Counted from the first letter of the stretch, positions 1 to 14,500 are shown. The stretch is 64,000 nucleotides of DNA from Chamaea fasciata (GCA_029207755.1 JARCOQ010000004.1:34782060-34846059); one strand, 5' to 3'. The notes: generated by a model not told the origin, from the letters alone. Program-made: numbers and translations.

Positions 1-662
1 TAAATGCACTTGATTTCAGTAAAATATACCAAGTGGAACAATATGATAATGTGACTGTTGCCTTCAAGACTGTAAAGGACAATGTTCTTTTCAAGTGTTT
101 CTGTAAATGTTTCAACATAAATCGATGAAAGTAATAATTTCATTCCACCAATGCTACCTGTGCCATAAATTAGGACTAACAAGAAGTCCTATATTTTTAT
201 TCATTAATAACTGATATTTTCATTAGTATTACCAAACTCATTGTGTTGAAGCCATTGTAGACATGGGTTGGAGTTTTCTCCTCTTTTCTTTGTTCTTGAT
301 TAGCAGCTTTCTGGCATTGTTTCTTCCCTGCTTTATTCTCATTTTGGTAATAGTCAGTGGTGGAAAATCACCAGCTCTGAACTCCTATAGCTATGGATGC
401 TTACAAGAGGACAGGGTACATTCTATGGAACAATGGCTGTAGTTGGATTAGAAAAGATTTACAAAAGACTGAGATTTTTAAGGCATTTTTAGTGATTTTT
501 TTATGTGATCCTCAAAACACTGACTGAACTCTTCAGGTTTCTTCTGTCGCTCCTGGAATGGCTTAGGTGGCACTTCTTTTCTTTTAGAAGTCCTAAAATG
601 GACCCTGTGATAGTTTAGGAGCTTGATATTTGCATGTTACACCAAAAAATAAAAACTTCCAA
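1..662. other. Unique AT-rich sequence, no gene seen
   Basis: No open frame of note, no recognised repeat and no RNA gene signature. The composition is ordinary AT-rich vertebrate non-coding DNA. Confidence 0.6.
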
Positions 663-1700
<1,038 letters not shown>

Positions 1701-3964
1701 TCCGTGGCTGCTAAACAGATCAAGTGTCCTCCACACTTGAGAAGACATTCTTGAGGAGGACCACATCACTAAGACTGACCTTCTGGAGAAATGAACAGGG
1801 CAGTCTTAGCCTGAGGCACATGTGAACTAGAATCAAAATTTGTTAACTGCAGCAAAAAGGCTAAGATGTGTATGGGCTCTGTTTGTGTAAACACCTTGGC
1901 TGGTGTCACACAGAGGCCGCAATTCCAGCCCTGGGAAATTCCCAGGCAAGAATGAAACACTTAAAAGAAGGAAGTGCATAAAACAAAATATAAATACTTT
2001 CCATGAATGCTTATATTGTTTAGACATTTCAAGGAAAGAAAACAATGCAAATACAAAACACAGGGAATAATAACAACATTATTTCTGGAAAAGGTTGTTT
2101 CAGCAGATTGCTTATTTACTGCTTCTTTGCTGTTCTAATTACCAACATGATGTGCAGCATTTTTATATAAAAAATAAAGACTAAGTCTGCACTCATGAAT
2201 GAATAAGAATCACAGAATCACAGAATATGCTGAGTTTGAAGGGATCCATATGTATCATTGAGTCCAGCTGAGGGGGAGCTTTCCAGTTCGTATGAGTGAA
2301 TGTTCAGTTAACAATTTTAATCTTACCAAAATTCCACAACATCTAAAAATAATCTATAAACCCTTAGTTAGACCTTACCTGCCTTTGGTGCTGGAGAAAG
2401 TGCCTGTGCCCACTGTTTCCCTTTACTTCTCATGTGTGGGCTAGAAGAGCAACCAGCTGCTGCCATGAAAATAGAGGTACCATTGCTATTACAGGCTCAC
2501 CATTGCAATTACAGCTTCATCATTGCATTTCAAGCTGCAGAAGATTGGTCAGGAGGCCAAACAAATACATACTGGTCAATAAAGCTCTCACACACACAGG
2601 AGAGGGAAAAGTACAGTTTACCTAGGGAGCTCAGATGAGCTTGTGCAAACTACCTGTTAGGCAAACACCTCTAGACTTAAGGGAGAATGGGTGTTGTTCT
2701 TCATCTCGATCTGGCACAAGTCCAGTAGCCTCCCTGCACCTGTATCCACTACCCCAGCTAGCCAAAGTACTTGTGTGCCCCAAAAAAATGAGTTCACCTT
2801 GAGAAATCTCCTAGGTTAATCCTATCCTTGCATGCCTGGTCTGCTAAAAGCCTCAGTTGATATTTGTGCTGGTCAGTGAAACCTGTAGGTGTCAAATGAT
2901 CCATCAGTGTGACCACAGGATGCTTCAAAACTTCTTGACCATCTGATCCAGACCCTTCACACAGGCAGGGAATAAAGTTTTGGGAGTCTGGGATGTTAAG
3001 GCAGCTTAACAAAAAATCAAAATGTGCATCTGTCTCTGTGTGAGAGTGTGTGTGTTTGTGTGCTTTTAAAAAATGTTCGATGCTAATCCACATTTATGAA
3101 TATTTGTGGATGATTTAAAATGTTTTCATTAAAATTAAAGTGAGTGAGAAGGAGATATTTCCCTGCCCCTGGAGACTGTTAGAAGATACCATCCACAGCT
3201 GTATCCTAGTGGCTTTTTCTCTGGTTACATTTGAAATTCAGCAGTATTTTGTTTTGTGAACTTGCAGTAAATTGGACATGTCAGGGAATTTATGTAAGAA
3301 GTCAGCTTCTGGAGATATATGGCCTGAAGAAGTGTTTTTGCAAGCTAGAAAGGAGTAATATGTGAGTTTGGAGGACAGTAATTGCAGAAAAACAAGAAAA
3401 AAGAGAGAAACTTTAAAAAACATATGTACTATCTTTCCATCTTTTGGGGCAGAACCTGCAGTGAATCATGGTTTTTTTTCTTTCTTCTAAAGGAATCTGT
3501 ATTTTTCCAGCAACAGATGGAATATAAAAATACAGAATTAAAAAAAAAATAGAAAGAAAAGACCCAGCTTTAGATGAACAAATTGTTTGTTTCTTCGGGT
3601 ATGTGGAGTATTTATCTTTGTTTTAGAAGAAAACTATCAACTGCTGAAGACTTCATTAATTGGACATGGCAGGAAAGAACATCTCCCTCCAGCTGAAGGT
3701 GCCATGAGAGGAATAAAATTTAATTTTGTTAGAGCTAAAAATTGGAAAGTTGTTATTTTTTTGACTCTTGAGGCAGTTTCTCTACTGGAGGCAGATATCT
3801 GAAGAACTCAGCTAGGCTTAATGGGTAAATTAAAAACATGTCCTAAGAAAGTTTTAAACTCAATGTAAAATATTGCTTCTTATAATTTTACCTCCTGCAT
3901 ACGTATGATGCAGAGGCTATTATGTTTAGCCACACAGTAGGTTTGATCCAAAAGGACCACAGAG
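1701..3964. other. Non-coding stretch between CR1 fragments
   Basis: Apart from the CR1 piece at about 2206-2300, I see no gene, RNA or recognisable repeat. A short (TG)n-like patch lies near 3043-3062. Frames of 60-100 codons on both strands lack any recognisable domain. Confidence 0.55.
2206..2300 (-). repeat. Short CR1 3'-end fragment
   Basis: 'AATCACAGAATCACAGAAT' followed by 'ctgagtttgaagggatcc' and 'cattgagtccagct' is the antisense 3' terminus of an avian CR1 subfamily. Homology fades after about 2300. Confidence 0.75.
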
Positions 3965-4080
3965 GAATTCAGCTTCTGAGGATGTCCCTGCTCATTGCAG
4001 GGGGGTTGGATGAGATGTCTTTGGCAGGTCACGTCCAAACCAAACTAGTCTAGGATTCTGTTATTCTGTCTATGTTTGTT
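3965..4080 (+). repeat. CR1 3'-end fragment
   Basis: 'gatgtccctgctcattgcagggggg' (about 3980-4004), 'ttggatgaga' and the closing 'ctaggattctgttattctgt' match the sense-strand CR1 3' end with its 8-mer tail at the right. The fragment is about 115 bp. Confidence 0.75.
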
Positions 4081-6717
4081 TTGATACATTTGATTCTTGC
4101 TTTAAAAAAAGGAAAGAAAGAAAATTTCAGCGACTTAAAATTGTTAATTTGAGGATTCTTCATGTGGCTTTCCTCCTGCACTGTCCCATACTTTTTGTTA
4201 CACAAATGGATACTAAATGAGAACACAATGACATTGTTCTTCTTAGCCTTGGATGGTAGGCTCTGGTACAGTGCTTATGGTGAGCTCTTATTACAACAAA
4301 ATTATTCTTACTCACTGATAGCTGTGTAGGAACTGTTATGCTCTAACTGTACTAGAAGTTTATGCTTCTACCCATCTAATCAGCTTTAGAACAAATGAAT
4401 TGAATTTTTAATTGTGCTTTTTTTCTTACATTTCTATATTTTATAGTGTGTTTATGTATACATACACATATCCGTATGCATATGCACATGGATGTACATA
4501 CACACACTTGTACATATGCATGTGCACATACATATATTAACATAAATATAGATACGTACTGACATTGCTTCCCAGCTTTGACAGGTCTGTTGGGCACACA
4601 ATGTGTGATTTTAAATTATTGCATCACATTTAAAAATTACTCAAGCACTAGAAATATAATTTTTAGTCTGCTTGAAATCACAGGTGGTTTGAGGGGGTTT
4701 TTTTTAAACACAAAAAATGTTCAATAACGATTAAGGAATTCTCAAGAATTATTTTTATTACTGCAGGAAATTAGGTCAAAGACTGGAAATAATCATTCCG
4801 TCAAGCACAAGACCACTAGAAGTCAAATTAATAAGTTGCTCATGAGTCAATGTCTCCCTTTCTTCTTTTTTTCTTTTTTTTTTTTTTTTTTGACAAATGA
4901 TATATATTACTCTTAGTTGCATTGAATAGCTTAATTTTTAAGGTTAACTGCACATGCATGTTCAATAGAGTATATGTAGTAGTAGATCCTGAGGCAGCAG
5001 GACATCATTTACTGTGGCTGAGTTAAGAACGGTGCAAGACTTCAGGGGCTGATCTAAGCCAACAGAAGAGTTTTTCTTAATACTTAAATAGGAGCAAAGT
5101 CTTACTGGAAGGTGGTTTTTATAGAATTACAGATAAATTTCACATTACTGATGGTCAAATGATTGCTAACATGACATTGTTCAAATGGCTGAAAGGTGAC
5201 CTTCATTTTGTTAATATATGCATGAAATATATTTGTGGTACTCATGCTACTAAAATTATTGTTTTCTCAAACAATAAGATTTATTGTATTCAAAAAAACT
5301 CAACAAATCCTATGCCAGTATTAGTGTGTTTATAAAGTAAAAATTAATTAATTTTTATTTGAGAGCTGCAGTCCCATAAATTACAAGCCAAAACAAAATG
5401 CTGATGAGCAATCCCCAGATTAAAATGTTCATGTCTGGTGAGTACTTATGAATAACACACACTTATGTAGATAGATGGGTCAGTGTAGGAACAACGTCTT
5501 ATGAAGGGATCTCTGCTCACACTGGCTGTTAGACCTCAGAGTACCACAACGATTTTTGTCACACACCAGTGAAGCTATTCTAGAACAAAAATTTACTACC
5601 TAACATCTTCATTTAAAAGATTCTTACTGAACATGGTGTGTATAAAGGCAGTGTTCTGCTCAGTTTTGTAAATTTCAATTAGTTATCAGAGACAAGTTGT
5701 ACTTGTTCAGAAGCAGTTTCAGTTTATACCAGGAACAGATACATAAGGTGTGAAGTATTTTGGGATCCAGTGTCCCAGGACATCCAGTATTTGTACTGTT
5801 CAAGGACTGAGAGATTGTTGTAGATCTTTGGTGTATTGTGGAAGAGAAGGAGCAGCTGAAAACCTTTCCTTAGGCAAGCCTTTTGCCTTCCCATGGGAAA
5901 AAATTCTAGTAGAATTCATGTGAGATGGTAGAAAAGAGTTTTAGAAATGTATTGTAGAGTGTCCAAAAAGAAAAGAACTTGCACAGGGTGATTGCGTGGG
6001 GTACATACTAGGAACAGATGTGTTATGATTTTGAACATAGTATGTGTTTACAGGTGAAGATGTTAACAATTCATCTGTATTTTTTTCCTTCAGAACCAGT
6101 CCATGTGAAATAAATCATGTATTCACCACATACTTGTACACTAGCAATGCTTATAACTTTGGAATAAATCTCTGAGGGAGACTGTTGTGAGAGGACACCT
6201 CTGGCATTAACATGGGCACAGCTAAACTGCATCATTTCTGTACACTCTGAAAAGATTTTCCAGAGTGGCTCAGTGATCTGCAGACTCAGCAGCATTGAAT
6301 TCTATATGGATATCTTTTGGCATTAGTTAAGACACTCAAAATGTCACACAAGAGAGCCTTAGGCATTCTAATATTCCTTGCCAAACCATTGACTGTGTTT
6401 CAAGATCTTGTGAGATCTGGTGGTGGTGCCCCTATCCAGAGCAGGAGCCCACATACTTTTATTGTAGCTTTCTGTTGCTTTCAGCAAGGAAACGTGAATC
6501 TCAGTGAGTTTGGCCTCTGCTTGGTGAGAGCTGGTCTTGGCTGAATATGATCTCTTGTGCTGACCATGTCCTCCTTCTTGAGCTCTACCAGTAGATTGGT
6601 GATAGTGCACAGTATTTTGGTGGTTTTGGTCTCTCAGTCTTTCCATGTGCCAAAGTGGTAACTGAAAAAATCTAACTGAAGAATGATCTGTCTTTAGGCC
6701 AGATTCAAAAACATCAC
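4081..6717. other. Non-coding AT-rich stretch
   Basis: No gene seen. It holds a purine-pyrimidine alternating tract (about 4445-4560, rich in ATGTACATAC/TATGCAC steps) and a T-run at about 4869-4891. The frames at 6317-6544 (+) and 6368-6646 (-) overlap each other antisense and show no recognisable domain. Confidence 0.5.
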
Positions 6718-7015
6718 AGTCATAGAATCCTAGAATGGTTTGTGTTGGAAGTCACCTTAAAGATCTTCCAGCTCCAATCCCTTGCCATGAGCAAGAATAC
6801 GTCCCATTAGACGAGGTTGCTCAAAGCCCCGTCCAACCTGGTGGCCTTGAACACTTCCACCAGAGATGGAGCATCCATAACTTCTCTGTTCCTGTGCCAA
6901 ACACCCTCACAGTCTTCCAATCTAACGTATAATTTAAATCTCTCTCCTTTTTGTTTAAAACTTTTTCCTCCTGTTCCATTACTAACTGCTGACATAAAAG
7001 GTTGCTCTCACTTAT
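6718..7015 (-). repeat. CR1 LINE 3' fragment
   Basis: It begins with the CR1 tail 'CATAGAATCCTAGAATGGTT' and continues through 'gctcaaagccccgtccaacctgg', 'cttgaacacttccacc', 'agatggagcatccataacttc' and 'accctcacagtcttcc', all in the expected order for an antisense CR1 3' UTR. It ends near 7015, shortly before the AAT array. Confidence 0.88.
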
Positions 7016-7045
7016 TTTTTTAATACAAAAAGATGGTCATTTATT

Positions 7046-7050
<5 letters not shown>

Positions 7051-7098
<48 letters not shown>
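7051..7098 (+). repeat. (AAT)16 microsatellite
   Basis: Sixteen uninterrupted AAT units, located about 35 bp beyond the internal end of the CR1 fragment. Confidence 0.98.
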
Positions 7099-8499
7099 TT
7101 ATTTGCACCCCCACCCCTCCTTCTTCAGAAATCTGTAGTCCATTCAGTGGTCTGAGACAGCCTCTTCCTGCCTCCTGTGCCAGGCTCCACCAAAGGCAGA
7201 GCATCTATGGTCTGATACCACTGTGGAGAGGATATCTGTGAAGCACTCTCTGAAGCAACCCCTTGTCTAAGCTAGTTTCAGGGGAAAGCTGACAGGATAA
7301 TTCCTGGCAGGTTTGCAGTCTGCCAGCCACTCCCCAGCAGAGGTTCAGTCTGTGCAGGATTAGATGAATCAGACCAGCAATCTCTGACAAAGTTGGACTG
7401 AGCTGCATGGTGACATGATGCTCTGCAAAACACTGTCTGGGAGTGCAGAGCACAGCAGTTGGTACTGTGGGAATCAGAGGAGGAACAATGCAAAGTGGCA
7501 TCCTCTGAGGCAAAACTGTGCCATCTATGTGCAAAATGCAAAAGTGAGTTGACTAGTGTGGTGGTATCTATTAAATTTGGAATTACACTTCCTGGAGCTG
7601 AAAAAGCTGGTAGTTTGTCCAGGCAACATTTTGAGACTGGGCTACAATTTTACATGCAGATTTAACATCTTTCCTGACGAATGAGGAGAAGATATGGGAA
7701 AATTCTTTAGAAAATATGCACCCATCCTTGTTTTTGTTGTTGCTAGTCTTAAAGCCTGAGAAAATGAATGGTTTTTAAGTGCCCTGTGATGTTTCCTGAC
7801 GAGTGTGAATTTTTTGAAACAGTTAATGCATTATCATTTCCCAGTGAGTTCCCAATGGCACAATTGCTCTCTTGCTTCTTTGCATCAGTTGCTTACACCT
7901 AATTGATTTCTACTGTGATATGGATAACTTGTATGGAGTTTTCACACAACATCGAAACAGATTCCAGTATCTAAATATATACTGAAATGATGGCTTCTAC
8001 TCTGCTGTAGGCAGGAGGAAGTTGAGCAGAGAGAGGCCTTGTTCACAAATCTTTTGAGGCTTTTTATTTGTGTTTAGAGAAACGTTCAGTCCCATCCCTC
8101 AGCAGACAGCAGTACTGAGTCACACACTGTGTTATTGCTGCATATCAGCCTGCTGCTTAACTAAGGAAATGGCCAGTCCTTCCTCCTTATTCCTTTTATT
8201 GGGTATCAATGGCTAAACAAAACTTGCTCTCCATGCAAGGACAAGATCTTCTTTTCTTCTGCATTTTCCTATATCTGCTACCTTTTTTTCCCCCAAACAG
8301 TACAATTTCTTCCCCAAAACAGCCTTCAGTAATGTGGACAGATACTGCCATGATGGAAATCAGGACACATCAAGGCTAACAGGGTTTAGTCCTATGTGTG
8401 GGTTTTAAATCAGCAGATGAACTTGTGGACACATACACTCTATTATTTTTCACCCTAAAGAGGATTCTGTTCTGCCACAGAATCATAAACTGTTATCAG
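7099..8499. other. Unassigned sequence, no gene supported
   Basis: The first 450 bp are somewhat richer in GC than their surroundings. They carry overlapping minus-strand frames (7205-7534 and 7278-7541) that contradict each other and show no domain. I could not assign this to a repeat family. 'cacagaatcat' at 8476-8486 resembles a CR1 tail but has no CR1 body next to it. Confidence 0.45.
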
Positions 8500-8959
8500 T
8501 CCTGGGTTGAAGTATATTCTATCACCATCTTCATGAACTGTTGAAACCAGGTGAGGCAGTGCTCCCTGCCTCCCCCACTCTGGACTATCTTCTGTTAATG
8601 AGCCCAACAGGCCTTGTCACATGACTCACCATCCCATTGTGAGATGCTCTGCCCAGAGGGAGGAACCAAGCATTCCAGCCTGGATATAAGCTGAGACTCT
8701 GAATACCAGAGCAGTGCTTACCTACTGGACTCCCAGAGGACAAGAGCTACTGCTGGATCTTCAAACCCGTTATTTCTACAGGATCACTGCTTCAACAGAA
8801 CCACTCTGCTTGGACTGCTACCACCATAGGGTGTCAGGTTGTATTCTGTCTTTGACAGTGTTCTTGTACTACTGCATTTATTTATTTCCTTTAATTTTTT
8901 CCTATAAAATTATAATTCTGACTTATGATCTCCCACTGGTTTGATTTCAAACTAGTACA
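8500..8959 (+). mobile_element. Probable solo LTR (avian ERV-type), TSD ATCAG
   Basis: The 460-bp segment resembles avian LTR sequence I recognise. It has a TATA-like ATATAAG at 8684-8690, a downstream block starting 'ctgagactctgaatacc' and an end in ...ACTAGTACA. ATCAG occurs immediately before it (8495-8499) and immediately after it (8960-8964), as expected of a 5-bp TSD. The first dinucleotide is TC, not TG. An alternative start is the TGTTGAAACC at 8539, but that position has no matching TSD. The family assignment is from memory only. Confidence 0.5.
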
Positions 8960-8964
8960 ATCAG

Positions 8965-11456
8965 ATCTTGAGATTAATAAATCAATATTGGATTTTCTAT
9001 CAAGCTAGAGTTCTGATAAACATATCTATGCTTTGATTTAGGGAAAGATTTTCCTATTAAATATCACACTTTAACAGCAATGTCATATGACAATCCAGCT
9101 TTCAAATCATCTTCTCTGTAACCAATTTTTGAAACAAATCTCAATTGCCTTTTAACTTTTGAAGAATAAACAAGAACAAAGGTTTTTCTTCAGCATCCAA
9201 TTGTAAGAGTTAAACTTTATTCTCAGCTTTTAAGGTGTTCTGAAATAACAGTTGAGTTTGTGCTGCATTTTTCCCAGTTTGCAGAGTAAAATCTGTCCCC
9301 AGGAGCTTAGAACATGTCTATTTCTTCAAAACTGCAAAAACTACCAGTGTGGTTTTGTGTTTGGTATTTTTGGTGGCTTTTTTCTTTTTTTGTTTCTTTT
9401 TTGGATGTGGGGATGGAGTGAGGTGGGGCAGGCTCTTGGCAGGAATTTCTTTGTTGTTTTTGGGGTTTCTTTTTTATTTTTTTTTGAGGCCAGGGAAGGA
9501 GATAGGAGAAAAAAAATAATGGATTAATCTAGAATGTACCATAGAAAATATGCACTGACCAAACCTGTTTAACCTTTATTTAGACAGTTTCAATAGATGA
9601 CAACTCTCCCCTTAATCAAGAATAATACATTCTTTTAGGTGTCTCCCAACCCCTCCTCTTGTCCAGTTCATTTTATTCGGAGCTTGAATTAGGAATCTAG
9701 TTTTCAAAATGCCTGCTACAATAGCCTTCTCCCCTCCTGCTGTTGCTGAGCGTGGAACAGACACTGTCTAACCTCTCTCCAAACTGAGTGAGTCTGGAAA
9801 TTTATTAACCCTTTAGCTTGACCCTCAGGGTGGCATCCTGCTAAGCATAAACGTAATAGGGGATAGTTGTCATCCACTTGGTACAGAATTTAATTTTAGC
9901 CCTTTTCTTAGTCTGACTGCCCAAGGTATTTCTAATGGAAATGAAATAGCAATCCTACCATGTGGTGTTTCTCCACAAGAAATGGATTTTGTTAATTTAT
10001 ATTGTTGGCCATAATATTTTCCATCCCTGATTCACCCTCCATATTATGCAGATTTAGTACTTTAGAAATGCCAAGGATGATCCAGAAAGCTAAAGAAGAT
10101 TTCTTTTTCCCTTGACCAAAACTAAGAAGTCTAAATTTTAATGTTATGTTATCTTAGATATTAGGCAGCATTTAGAGCAGAAGTCTGAATATGTTTACCA
10201 CCAGCATATTACAAATTTATTTTCACACCTTTCCCAAACATACTCTAAAATCATTCGGTTTTGTTAATTTTTCTAAGAAAAATTAGTTAGTAGAGGATAC
10301 TCTGGAATTTCTGCTGCAAGTTTTACTACTTGCTTAGAAACAGTCAATGCCATCCAGAGAGGAAGTCACTGGGATATAAAGGCGAATCAGTCTGCTAAGC
10401 TGCCTGAAAATTTAGTCACACACATTCCACTAATGAATGAGGACCACTGCTACTAAATGTAGTGGGAACAGAATCAATTTTACCTCCATGTTTTTGATGT
10501 ACCACAGGAAAGAATCTTTTTCCAAATAAGAGATTGTCTTTCCTTTCAGTCCTCACTGAACATGCAGAAAATTATTTGTACAGCAACTGAATTATCCAGC
10601 AAGCCTATTTTATTTTCAGGGTGTAAAACTCAGATATTGTCAAAACTTACCGATATACAACCAAATTCCTGGAACCTTTATCTGAAAAGAAAAGCTAACC
10701 TCCACACATGTTTAACAGCCTAATTTCTTAAAATTTTCTGATAAATAGCATATTTTTTGCTGGTACAAAAATGACTTACTCTTTAAAATTTCTGACATAT
10801 TTTGTTGCCAAGACCTTTGTAGCTGGGATTTGACATGATTTCTGTCCTGATGTTCCTGCCCTTGAAAGATTAAAAAATCCTTTGCTCACCACAGAGCTAG
10901 TCAGTGTTGTGAAGTCTCTGTAGCATTGAAGATGATGAGGCACCACTGTTTGTTAACAAGACTCCACTGACTTTAATTAGCAAAGCCTAACAAGAAAAAT
11001 CAATACATTAAGGACCTACAAACATCTTGGCATCATGCAGCATTAGGAAAACTTCAGGCAAATAAGCATGGGTGGTATTCAAATTTCCATTAGTAACTTA
11101 AAGTGGAAAATCTGACGTGATTGTCAATTAGTGGGACGGGCTATTCAGCTTATTTAACCCAGAAACCACAGTGTAGCATAAGGCTCCTCAGTTAAAGCAA
11201 ATATCTCATTACAAAAGTACTTCGACATTTCTTGTGTTTATTTTAGATCAGTCATCATTCAGTTACCTAAAAACTAAAAAACTGAAATCATGCAGTCTTT
11301 ATGAAAAGCAGGTCCTACCTTTCCTTTTCAAGTTTCATAACTTTTGGTGAGTTTATACAGTGCTGAAGATTAATGATGCAGTAATACCTGTTTAAGATGA
11401 CTATTTAAAAAATACAGAAGGCACTAAGCATCTCCCTGTTGCTGCAGAACACAAGC
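8965..11456. other. Non-coding AT-rich stretch
   Basis: No gene, RNA or repeat supported. The frame at 9252-9527 is driven by T/G-rich low complexity (FFLFLFLF). 'ccctcagggtggcatcctgc' near 9821-9841 and its neighbourhood are less AT-rich but unassigned. Confidence 0.55.
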
Positions 11457-11583
11457 TTTCCCTTTCCCTTTCCCTTTCCCTTTCCCTTTCCCTTTCCCTT
11501 TCCCTTTCCCTTTCCCTTTCCCTCTCCCTCTCCCTCTCCCTCTCCCTCTCCCTCTCCCTCTCCCTCTCCCTTTCCCTTTCCCT
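11457..11583 (+). repeat. Hexanucleotide array (TTTCCC)n / (TCTCCC)n
   Basis: About eleven TTTCCC units (11457-11522), then about eight TCTCCC units (to about 11570), then two more TTTCCC units. The whole 127 bp is pyrimidine on the plus strand. The GKGKGK/GRGRGR and PFPFPF/PSPSPS frames here are translations of the array. Confidence 0.98.
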
Positions 11584-14500
11584 TGCCTCGCCTCTGTGTT
11601 CAGAAAACTTGTGTCAGCGTGTACCTTATGCAAGCAGGGCTCAACAACCAGTGTATTTTGCATTGCAACAAAGTTTTTGACTTCTTTTCTTTTAAGGAGT
11701 TTCTTCAGAATTTTGTCAGGTTATGGTCATTGCTATATGCCTACAAATGGATTGTATAGAAGTGCATGGGAGGAAGAAAGTGACGTACAGAAAATGTGGT
11801 TGTAAATTTTTCTGTCCCTATGCTCTGCAGTAGTGGTGACCCACAGTGACTCAAGATTATGAAACTCTAGTTTCAAAGAGCTGTTAAGCCCTGATTCATC
11901 AGAACTCTAAGTTCTACTGCCTATAACAATGTGTCACCACTTTTCTTGATTAAGGTTTTGTTACTTGTTACCTCTATTGTTATTCTAAAGGCCCTATTCA
12001 TGCTCCATGTAGGGTCAAGTTAGTACTATTCTTGAGAAAATGATGGGTAGAACATATTAAAATAGGTGCTTTGCCAGATGCACTATGTCCTGATTTGTGC
12101 TCTTCTTGTCTCTGCTGCTGGACAGAAAATAGCTCAGAGAGGAGGTCTATGCTTCACTTGGAGGCCAAATGTGTTTGGTTTGAAGTTGAGGGATCAGGCT
12201 GAAGAATAATCCTATCTTGTAGAACTTTATCAAGAAGGGTACTGAGGCTGTTGGAGTTTGCTGGGCCTGAGCCCATGCAATGGACAGGAGCCGACCCTTC
12301 ACCAGGATGGATGAAGGTACAGAAGTATTACTGGGCACTGGCCATAAATGAGAGGCAAGAAAAGTCCTTTGAATACCTGGAGTTTAGCAGTGACTGCTCT
12401 CCTCCATCTCCATGGAGGAATCTCCTCTGAGAGAAATGTACTGGTGTTTTTTGAGTGAAGTGGTCTCTCCTATCCTTGTGCAGAGGTGGTGAAGAGGAGA
12501 CCTCCAATCAGCCAAATTCTCGCAGCAAACAAGTTGTTTGGCGTGGTTCACATCACCTCCTAGGTTGACAGGCCTCCTCTTAAGTTCTTTATAAATCACA
12601 CGAGCCCTGCTCCTGTCATGCACAGCCAGGAGTTTGGTTTTGGAGTAGTTAACTTGGCAGACATCCATCCCTGAAGAATGGTACAAAACTAACAACTTTT
12701 GGTGCATGGGTGACTTGCTTTTATCAAAAAGGTTGAATGTAACCGAGGAAGAAATTATGTGCTTCTATCACAAAAAAAAAAAAAAAAAAAAGGTCCATTT
12801 TTCTGCCAACCTGTTCTGCCTTCATTTGGATTTGAAAAAGAGCACCTGGAATCCTGGAAAGGGTCTCGTGAGGTTGTGAGATCCAGAGCAAGCCAGCAAG
12901 AAACCTGGTTGGGTGAGCTCTAGGACTCCTGGCTGAATTGTGTCCCTCCCTTGGAGGTGTGAGGGCAAGAATAACTAATGATGTCATATTTTCACCATCA
13001 AATTCCTCCATTCAAAAGCAGATGATGATGATGATGATTGTTTAACATTTTACAAGGACCAAGGCCAAATGAAACTCGCTTTTTCTTAATTCCAAAATTT
13101 TCTCAAGCATATTCAGGGAATAGATCTTTTAACATAATTAATTTGTTGTACCAAAAAGAGGCAATATATTGTGATGGTGTTGACATTTTTGGCAAAAAAA
13201 CAACCAGGTGAAAATTTTTTGTTGTTTTGGTAGCTGGTTTTGTTGTTTGCTTGTTTTTTTTTTACATTAGCCAATGACTCAACATAACTCCAATAAAAAG
13301 ATATGTCTTCATATTACATCTGAAATATAGAACAGTTAATCACCTGTCTTCAGCAGCAGGGTGTGCCAATTATCTGCCAATCAGCTTTGATAGTTCCATG
13401 ACTCCAAGGAATTTTGCTGACATGCTGAAAATAGGTATTTATGCAACAGACCTTCAAACATAAATAAAATCAAAATATATGATGAAATTACATTCTGTGC
13501 CTCAAAGGGGGTGATCTTTCGTTCATTCCCTTCTTTTAAAGATTACATGATAACCAGTTCATTTAAGAGTGAAGTAAGTTCTGAGTGCAGCTGGTTTCTT
13601 CCCTCACACCAGCTCTTTCCTTGACTTCTGTCAAGGTTTGCAAGATCTGTTACATCAGTTTGGAGATGCCCTGATCTCACCTTCAAGAAGACCCCTGTAA
13701 TATTTATTGTGGTGTGAAGTGTGTTCCTCCTTCCTTCTTTATCTCCTCTTCCTCCTAAGACACTCCTGAAAGCACCTGGCTTAATTTTGCTATGGTTGGA
13801 TCAGGTTTGGCCATTCAGCATCATTTGAGAACACTGGATTCCTGATTACTATGCACTGGTATTATATGGAGAGCTGCTTTCCTTCTCAGCCAAAACATTT
13901 TTCTCAGTCTTGCAGAAATTCAGTTTCTAATTTATGTGGAAAATCTGAGTAGGCAGTGCTGGAAAACTCAAATGTGATGTGAGAACAGTGCTGGAAAACA
14001 GTTATTATAGTGGAGATGTAGTGAAGAGAGGAAAAAAATATTTGAAGAATTGTAGACTTATTTCCTCCGGTTGTCTCAGAATGTTCTGCAGGAACCAAGT
14101 CCTCCCTCATTCAAAAGATTGTATATTCATTCTAAGTGGTTCCAGGGACATAATTTTGTATTAAAGGAATTTCCTAGGTCTGTGAGTGAACGGGAAATTT
14201 GGTATATTCCTGTATGACATGAAAGTCCTGTGCTTTTCCACTGAATTCTTGATTAAAACTTTTCAGACATTGCTTAAGGAGGAATTTTGAATGTGATGAG
14301 ACTGGTTAGAGGATGGGAGCAGCTATTATCTCTGGCCTTAAATGTTATCAAGGCCTACTGGCTACCAGAGATTTCTCTCCTGTGAGAAGTGATCATCCTA
14401 TTTTTATTTCATTCCTATTCCTTCCCATGAGTAACACAATGTGGAGTCAGAAAAGCAAGAAAACCTGAACAATTTCCTTATGAAACTGACTTATTGGGAA

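Noticed and set aside
11424..11759. GKGKGK/GRGRGR and PFPFPF/SPSPSP frames resembling low-complexity proteins
   Set aside because: They are direct translations of the hexanucleotide array, with no unique coding sequence around it.
12384..13011. Two adjacent minus-strand frames suggesting a two-exon gene
   Set aside because: The downstream one is partly a translated poly(A)/poly(T), neither shows a domain, and I found no convincing splice sites between them.
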